Source: CAG-390 sp045544735
GTDB taxonomy: Bacteria > Bacillota > Clostridia > Oscillospirales > CAG-272
Assembly: GCA_045544735.1 (NCBI GenBank)
Contig: JAZPZM010000173.1
Span: 1 to 10,693 of the forward strand
Reading direction: 5' to 3'
DNA: 10,693 bases
Shown: one piece after another, positions 6,024 through 10,693 of the stretch
Layout of the letters: the number at the start of each line of letters is the position of its first letter
Position numbering within the stretch: position 1 is the first letter of the stretch
Program-made: the position numbers and the translations under genes
Notes under the pieces: generated by a model
Told to the model about the DNA's origin: nothing
What the model saw: only the letters and a program-made list of their open reading frames with translations
Database searches by the model: none

Positions 6024-7848
6024 CGGCAGGGAGTCGTCGAACCCCGTATCGGGAAGAAAGCACGGTAGGCTTTCAGCCTTTATATTTCTTTTCTTGTTTA
6101 TGAACGCGATCCTCACCTTGCTCGTGTGGTCGTATTTCAGCACGGGAGCAGATAGCTGGATGGCGTGGTTTTCACGCGTCTTTTCAGCGGGCTTGTGCGC
6201 TCCCTCGCGCGCTCTCTTGTCCTTTATCGCGGGATGCTGGAAGCTTTATCTTGCGGTTAACGCTGTTACCTTGCTTTTCTTTCTGTTGGGCGGTACGCAC
6301 GGCAACTTCGTTGGAGTTACGCAAGGCTCGGCGCATTGGGCTGAGGGGAAGGAGCTGAAAATATTTGCCGAGCGCGGAACGAATATGCCTCTTGCCGACG
6401 GCGTGTATCTCACGCCAGAGGTGAAGGCGGCAAATAAGAACGTTTTCGTCCTCGCTTCTCCCGGCGGCGGTAAGACGTTTACCGTTATAATTCCCGCGAT
6501 CGAGGCTCACACGAGGGAGGGCGGCAGCTTCTTTTGCACAGACACGAAGGGCGCACTTTACCGCGACACTGCGAAGATGGTACGCGAGCGCGGCTACCGC
6601 GTGTATCTTATCAACCTATCCGACCCGTGGTACTCGCACCGTTACAACCCACTTTTTAACGTTCACAAGGAGCGCAGAGTAACGGAGATCTCAAAGCTCG
6701 CGCTCTCGTACACGAAGAACGTGCGCGACGAGGAGGCGGCAATAGGTGACTCCATTTGGGAGGAGACCTTCAAGCAGCTTATAACTGCCGTGTGGCTCTA
6801 CCAATACGATTTTGACGTCAACCCCGTAACGGGTGAGCCTGAGAGCCGCGCGATGTGGCGCACGGCGGAGCTTATTAAGGAGCTTCGCGCAGACGATGAC
6901 GGCGGTATAGACCTCGGCTGTGAGCTTGCGCGGATCGTTGAGGCTATACGCGCGAGCGACCCTCTGCATCCGACGGTAGCGGGCTTTGACTTCGTGGCGG
7001 CGGGTGCGAAGGAAACGGTAGCCTCCGTTATCTTCACGGCGGGCGGCAAGCTACAGATCTTCTCATACCCCGAAATCGAGGCTATGACGAGGGATAACGA
7101 CGTTCCCATCGACCGTATCTTTGAGGAAAACACGGCGGTATACCTTAACTTCGAGGTCGGATCACCGTACAAGGCGATAGCGGCACTTTTTATAGAGCAA
7201 CTATTCGCCAGCGCGTACTACGTTGCCGAAACGAAGCACGGCGGCACGCTTCCAAAGCCCTTCAAGCTATACTTTGACGAGCTGCCGAACCTCTGCCGCA
7301 TCCACTCGCTGCCCGAACGTCTTTCCACGTCGCGCTCGTATAACGTAGATATCCTCGTTTCCGTGCAGTCGATGCAACAGCTTCGCCGCACGTTTAAGGA
7401 CGCGGAAAAGACGTTGATGAATAACTGCGTTGTACACGTATATCTCGGATCGGGCGAGGCTGATGCCTTAAAGGAGATATCCGAAGCACTCGGAAAGACC
7501 ACCACGCAGGAGATATCCCACTCTCGCGCGAGAGGACTTGCAGGAAACGGCGGAAGCAACAGCGACAGCGACCGCGCCCACGGACGAGAGCTTGCTCTGC
7601 CGAGCGAGCTGTACTCAATGCCCGGACGTTACGCTATCGTTAAGATCCAAAACCACCCGCCCATATTTGCCGAGAAGTTCCACACGGAGCGACAACGCTT
7701 TTACAAGCTCCTCGGCGGGCAGGGAAACCCGAACAACAGTTGCGTAATTACCAAAGACTTTGAAAAAATGAAGTTGCTTGGCGAGAGTGAATACGAGGTC
7801 GAGCACAGAGAAAGAACCAACAGACTAAAGAAAAGGAGGACAAGTTAA
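6016..7848 (+). CDS. virD4: VirD4/TraG-type coupling protein
   Basis: This 610-residue ATPase links the relaxase-DNA complex to the secretion channel at the membrane. Two N-terminal transmembrane helices (about residues 20-41 and 68-92) are followed by the typical GSAHWA segment at 104-109, then the Walker A at 148-154 (SPGGGKT) and Walker B at about 418-422 (LYFDE, Asp421-Glu422, then LPNL). Between them lies a helical insertion (about 235-310), as expected for the all-alpha substrate-recognition domain. Motifs such as VSVQSMQQL and FHTERQRFY near the end are also typical of the family. Both ATPase motifs look intact, unlike those of the upstream VirB4. The gene overlaps VirB4 by 8 bases and shares one base with the next gene (TAATG). 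It lies directly after virB4, with no cell-wall hydrolase gene between them. Identity is secure; the particular subfamily is not determined. Confidence 0.95.
   Translation: MRNGRESSNPVSGRKHGRLSAFIFLFLFMNAILTLLVWSYFSTGADSWMAWFSRVFSAGLCAPSRALLSFIAGCWKLYLAVNAVTLLFFLLGGTHGNFVGVTQGSAHWAEGKELKIFAERGTNMPLADGVYLTPEVKAANKNVFVLASPGGGKTFTVIIPAIEAHTREGGSFFCTDTKGALYRDTAKMVRERGYRVYLINLSDPWYSHRYNPLFNVHKERRVTEISKLALSYTKNVRDEEAAIGDSIWEETFKQLITAVWLYQYDFDVNPVTGEPESRAMWRTAELIKELRADDDGGIDLGCELARIVEAIRASDPLHPTVAGFDFVAAGAKETVASVIFTAGGKLQIFSYPEIEAMTRDNDVPIDRIFEENTAVYLNFEVGSPYKAIAALFIEQLFASAYYVAETKHGGTLPKPFKLYFDELPNLCRIHSLPERLSTSRSYNVDILVSVQSMQQLRRTFKDAEKTLMNNCVVHVYLGSGEADALKEISEALGKTTTQEISHSRARGLAGNGGSNSDSDRAHGRELALPSELYSMPGRYAIVKIQNHPPIFAEKFHTERQRFYKLLGGQGNPNNSCVITKDFEKMKLLGESEYEVEHRERTNRLKKRRTS
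7833..7840 (+). promoter_or_regulatory. Ribosome binding site for the coiled-coil gene
   Basis: AAGGAGGA lies at the end of the VirD4 gene, 7 to 8 bases before the ATG at 7848. This near-perfect site plus the TAATG overlap is the main support for the downstream gene being translated. Confidence 0.8.
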
Positions 7849-8354
7849 TGAGCAGAAACGTAGGCATTATTTCTTTCGTTACGTTGAAAAACAAGAACAG
7901 CGAGCTGAGGGCTGCTATAGAGCGGCGCGAAACGCTTGAGCGTGCGCTTGTCGGCAAGAAGGGCAAGGCGCGCTTGAGGGCGGCAGAAGCAGATATCTTG
8001 AAGGCGAGGGAGAAGGAGGAGGAGCTGATGCAGGACGTTCTTTATCTGCGAGATGCGCTTAATGCTACGGACGGCGCGGGAGGCTACGCCGAGACCCCCG
8101 ACGAGCAGCCCCTTCCCGCCGCCGAGTGTGTCGGATACGCTTACGGCTATGCTGTCTACGTAGACGATGCAAGACACATCAGAGTGGAAAGGACGGAGGA
8201 ATGGAACGTCGCCGTCGGAGAGCTATATCCCGACGATGCGCAGGACTGCGCGCTCCTATCCGAGCTTCCGCGCGGCGAGCAGGAGATGATATTGCGCTAT
8301 CTTAATGAGCAGCCCACCACTCCCGATTGGTTCAAGGGGAGGATGGCGATATGA
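7848..8354 (+). CDS. Unrecognised protein with N-terminal coiled coil
   Basis: I do not recognise this 168-residue protein. Residues about 14-70 are rich in Glu, Lys, Arg, Ala and Leu and look like a continuous helix or coiled coil (for example KAREKEEELMQDVLYL). A short Gly/Pro-rich linker (about 74-93) leads to a more compact acidic part with aromatic residues (GYAYGYAVYVDDARH, then EEWNVAVGELYPDDAQD). There is no signal peptide or membrane segment, so it is probably cytoplasmic. It shares one base with the VirD4 stop and overlaps the next gene as ATGA, so it is tightly bound to both. The strong ribosome site and codon use like its neighbours support it as a real gene. It could be a helper of the coupling protein or of the downstream multi-domain protein, but neither role is shown by the sequence. 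Confidence 0.8.
   Translation: MSRNVGIISFVTLKNKNSELRAAIERRETLERALVGKKGKARLRAAEADILKAREKEEELMQDVLYLRDALNATDGAGGYAETPDEQPLPAAECVGYAYGYAVYVDDARHIRVERTEEWNVAVGELYPDDAQDCALLSELPRGEQEMILRYLNEQPTTPDWFKGRMAI
8334..8343 (+). promoter_or_regulatory. Ribosome binding site that decides the start of the multi-domain protein
   Basis: AAGGGGAGGA has its GGAGG core 8 bases before the ATG at 8351. An in-frame GTG at 8327 lies upstream of this site and would add 8 residues ahead of a well-formed HAD N-terminus, so it is not favoured. Confidence 0.75.
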
Positions 8355-10423
8355 GCTACCGCGTCTTTATTGATATGGACGGCACGCTGGCACGCTTCCA
8401 CGCCGAGAATAACTACCTTGAGCGTATGTATGAGCCGGGCTTCTTTGCCTCGCTTGCGCCGTATGAAAACGCAGTAGAAGCGGCGGCAAAGCTTGCCGAG
8501 AACGGCGAGGCTGAGGTCTTCGTTATCTCTTCCGTTATAGAAGGATATCCACCCGGCGACTGCGCCGAGCAGAAGCACGCTTGGCTCGATAAGCATCTGC
8601 CGATGATAGACCGCGCCCACCGTATCTTCCCACCGATGGGGGCGAATAAGACCGAGTACGTGACGGGCGGTGTACGCGCCGACGACGTTCTCGTTGATGA
8701 TTACAACAAGAACCTTGAGGAATGGGAGTCTGCGGGCGGCACGTCCGTAAAATTCGTGAACGACATTAACGACCGTGGGCTTGTCGGCAAGCGTTGGGAG
8801 GGCGAGAGAGTCTACTACAGCGCGAGTGCCGAGGATACTGCGGCAAGGCTTGGGGATATAGGCAAGGCGGACAGAATTGTTGTTTATCAAACCGACGACC
8901 GCGAGCTTGTCTTTGAGCCGTACGAGCGTTTGCAAAAGATGGGTAAGAAAGTTAGCGCGCAGAACTACCGCCGCGTATATTCGGGCATTCTTCAGGAGGG
9001 TGAAACCTTGGGAGATATATACGAAAGGTTTAATATCGATCTTCCGAAGGATTACGAAGCGCGTAGCCTTAGCATCAGCGACGTTGTAGTGCTTCAGAGA
9101 GGCGGGAAGGTTAGCGCACATTACGTTGACAGCGTGGGATACGTAGATCTTCCCAACTTCCTTGAGCCTGCGCCTGAGCTTCAGGAAGCCTCGCCCGTCA
9201 TAGACCTTGAGGAGCTTCTCGACGAAGCAAAGGAACGTATCGAGGAGAAGGCTGCCCTTGAGGGCGAAGCAACAGCTCCCAAAGCTCCCGCACCGACCGT
9301 GCCGAGCATAAAACGTGAGGAGCTGCCGAAGGAAAAGGACGAGCTGGAGGCACATCTTGCGGCTCGCATTGAAACTCTTGTATCGGGCTTCGCGCTCGAT
9401 CCCGACAAGCTTATGGAGCATATCCGCTTCTCGGCTCGTTTTAACAAATATTCCTCGCGCAACCTTATGCTTATAGCGGCGCAATATCCGACGGCATCCT
9501 TCGTTACCTCTTTTTCAAGATTTGCCAAGGGCATACCTGACGATAGGGGAGTCCCCTTGACCGATAAGAACTGCTCCGTCAAAAAGGGCGAGCACGCTAT
9601 CTACATATACGCCTACAGAAGCACGGATTACGTAGTAGATCCCGACACCGGGCGCGAGCTTGCCGTGCGGCACTTGAGCGATAAGCTGGCGGCACGCGCA
9701 AGGGCTGAGGGGTGGGAGAAGCGCACGAGGACGTATTATCCTCTCGTCCCCGTGTTCGATATCTCGCAAACGAACACGCCGCCCGAAGTATACCCCGCTG
9801 TGATGGGCTTTGGCGGTATCGAGAACCGAGATGCGGATGCGCAGTTCCGCGCGGCGAAGAACTACGCCGAGAACGTTCTCGGCTGCAGCGTGGAGATCTG
9901 CGATATGGGGGCACACAAGATAAGCGTGCGAGGCGACTTCACGCCCTCGGAAAACGCAATAAGGATCTCGTCGATGCTGTCGGGCGACGGTGCGCTGTCA
10001 ACTCTCCTTCACGAGATAGGACACGCCGAGCTTCACGCCGACGAGGAATACCTGAAGGACAAACCGCTTTCTCAGATCGAGCTTGAAGCGGATATGCTTG
10101 CCGTAATGTACGAGGATCATCTCGGCATAGCTCAGACCGACGCACGCAAGGCACATCTGCACGCACACTATACGAGATACCTTGATCAGCTCCGCGCAGA
10201 GCAGGGCGAGGGCTACGACCTTCTCGGCAAGGACTCACCGTTTGAGCACGTGGTCGCAAAGTATCAGGAGCGCATCGAGCTTTTCGACGAGTTCCAGCGT
10301 TTGCAGGAGGACTTCGACCTTGAGGCGAAGGCGGCACAGAGCCGCGCCGTGGCGGTAGCACCCGAATTGAAGCCCGCCGAGAGCGAAAACAGAAGTGCCA
10401 AAACAAGCGGCACAAAGATATAA
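8351..10423 (+). CDS. Multi-domain 'polyvalent' protein: HAD 5'-nucleotidase, YodL-like and ArdC-like/zincin domains
   Basis: This 690-residue cytoplasmic protein joins three modules. Residues 1-140 form a HAD phosphatase of the 5'(3')-deoxyribonucleotidase type: FIDMDGT with Asp8 and Asp10, VFVISS with Ser60-Ser61, Lys100, and VLVDDYNKN with Asp116-Asp117. Residues about 172-275 match the YodL-like domain common in mobile-element proteins (IVVYQTDD, GDIYERFNID, SISDVVVL, AHYVDSVG). After a charged Pro/Ala linker (280-330), residues about 334-470 resemble the ArdC N-terminal DNA-binding domain (KYSSRNLMLIAAQYP). Residues 554-558 (HEIGH) with a downstream Glu in IELEAD (Glu577 or Glu579) form a zincin metalloprotease site. 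ArdC proteins protect transferred DNA from host restriction; a similar role is inferred here. The nucleotidase could act on nucleotides or modified bases during transfer, but this is speculative. All key catalytic residues appear present. It overlaps the coiled-coil gene as ATGA. Residues 635-690 form a helical, then disordered tail. Confidence 0.9.
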   Translation: MSYRVFIDMDGTLARFHAENNYLERMYEPGFFASLAPYENAVEAAAKLAENGEAEVFVISSVIEGYPPGDCAEQKHAWLDKHLPMIDRAHRIFPPMGANKTEYVTGGVRADDVLVDDYNKNLEEWESAGGTSVKFVNDINDRGLVGKRWEGERVYYSASAEDTAARLGDIGKADRIVVYQTDDRELVFEPYERLQKMGKKVSAQNYRRVYSGILQEGETLGDIYERFNIDLPKDYEARSLSISDVVVLQRGGKVSAHYVDSVGYVDLPNFLEPAPELQEASPVIDLEELLDEAKERIEEKAALEGEATAPKAPAPTVPSIKREELPKEKDELEAHLAARIETLVSGFALDPDKLMEHIRFSARFNKYSSRNLMLIAAQYPTASFVTSFSRFAKGIPDDRGVPLTDKNCSVKKGEHAIYIYAYRSTDYVVDPDTGRELAVRHLSDKLAARARAEGWEKRTRTYYPLVPVFDISQTNTPPEVYPAVMGFGGIENRDADAQFRAAKNYAENVLGCSVEICDMGAHKISVRGDFTPSENAIRISSMLSGDGALSTLLHEIGHAELHADEEYLKDKPLSQIELEADMLAVMYEDHLGIAQTDARKAHLHAHYTRYLDQLRAEQGEGYDLLGKDSPFEHVVAKYQERIELFDEFQRLQEDFDLEAKAAQSRAVAVAPELKPAESENRSAKTSGTKI

Positions 10424-10428
10424 GAATG

Positions 10429-10435
10429 AAAGGAG
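10429..10435 (+). promoter_or_regulatory. Ribosome binding site for the last gene
   Basis: AAAGGAG lies 8 bases before the ATG at 10444 in the 20-base gap after the multi-domain gene. It is the main evidence that the frame running off the right edge is a gene. No hairpin or T-run is present in the gap, so the operon probably continues. Confidence 0.75.
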
Positions 10436-10443
10436 CTTTTACT

Positions 10444-10693
10444 ATGAGCATTTATGAAAAGGACTTTTTCCCCCGTTTTTGCGATACGCCGCCTTTGGCT
10501 TTTATTAAAGGAGTATCCGACGCGATAAGCGCAGAGCAAGAACGGCTGCTTACCCGACTTGCTGAACTTGAAAAAAAGAGAGAAAGCATCATCGGGCGAA
10601 TTATGGGAGAGTCACAAGAAGACGCTGATGAACGTAGAAACATCGCGGCTAAGCATTACAAACTGATTTCTCGCTATCAGGAGTCCGTGTCTG
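10444..10693 (+). CDS. Unrecognised coiled-coil protein, 3' end outside window
   Basis: An open frame of 83 codons starts at ATG 10444 and has no stop before the window ends. It begins MSIYEKDFFPRF. A strongly helical segment (about residues 25-80) is rich in Glu, Arg, Lys and Leu, with AEQERLLTRLAELEKKRE looking like a coiled coil. No signal peptide or membrane segment is visible. I do not recognise the family. The ribosome site, the 20-base spacing and the shared strand place it in the same operon. Its codons appear somewhat less GC-rich than those of the genes before it, but the piece is short. With the C-terminus missing, no function can be offered. Confidence 0.75.
   Translation, partial: MSIYEKDFFPRFCDTPPLAFIKGVSDAISAEQERLLTRLAELEKKRESIIGRIMGESQEDADERRNIAAKHYKLISRYQESVS

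Noticed and set aside
8297..9484. A 395-codon open frame on the - strand opposite the multi-domain gene
   Set aside because: It lies wholly opposite a gene with clear domains, shows no recognisable family, and long antisense frames are common in GC-rich coding DNA.
10424..10443. Possible terminator between the multi-domain gene and the last gene
   Set aside because: The gap is 20 bases, has no inverted repeat followed by a T-run, and holds a ribosome site instead.

Overview
This window appears to lie inside a conjugative mobile element (an integrative and conjugative element or conjugative plasmid) of a Gram-positive bacterium, probably an uncultured gut-type member of the Bacillota (Clostridia). 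Three things suggest this: strong AGGAGG-type ribosome binding sites, a sortase-anchored surface protein, and type IV secretion components of the Tn1549/CTn-like kind (Maff2-like small membrane proteins, a TrbL/VirB6-like protein, a PrgI-like protein, VirB4 and VirD4). Most of the window is GC-rich. I cannot name the genus, and no chromosomal flank, attachment site, integrase, relaxase or origin of transfer is visible.

All nine genes are on the + strand and packed as one apparent operon. The longest gap is 20 bases and most junctions overlap by 1 to 8 bases, so translational coupling is likely. I saw no internal terminator or promoter. In order: (1) the 3' part of a large surface adhesin of CnaB repeats with a VPPTG sorting signal (1-1759); (2, 3) two related two-helix Maff2/VirB2-like membrane proteins (1752-2036, 2054-2341); (4) a TrbL/VirB6-like channel protein with a signal peptide (2341-3309); (5) a PrgI/VirB3-like protein (3322-3630); (6) the VirB4 ATPase (3633-6023); (7) the VirD4 coupling ATPase (6016-7848); (8) an unrecognised coiled-coil protein (7848-8354); (9) a 690-residue multi-domain protein joining a HAD-type 5'-nucleotidase, a YodL-like domain and an ArdC-like antirestriction/zincin module (8351-10423). 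A tenth gene (10444 onward) runs off the right edge and is unrecognised.

The likely joint task is DNA transfer. The adhesin would hold donor and recipient together, the Maff2-like, TrbL-like and PrgI-like proteins would build the membrane channel, VirB4 would energise it, and VirD4 would deliver the relaxase-DNA substrate. The multi-domain protein fits the 'polyvalent protein' idea of factors that protect incoming element DNA in the recipient. The points most worth a second look are the non-canonical P-loop in VirB4, the domain fusion in the 690-residue protein, the near-identical but mosaic CnaB repeats, the doubled Maff2-like genes, and an AT-rich island (about 1920-3340) covering the channel genes.
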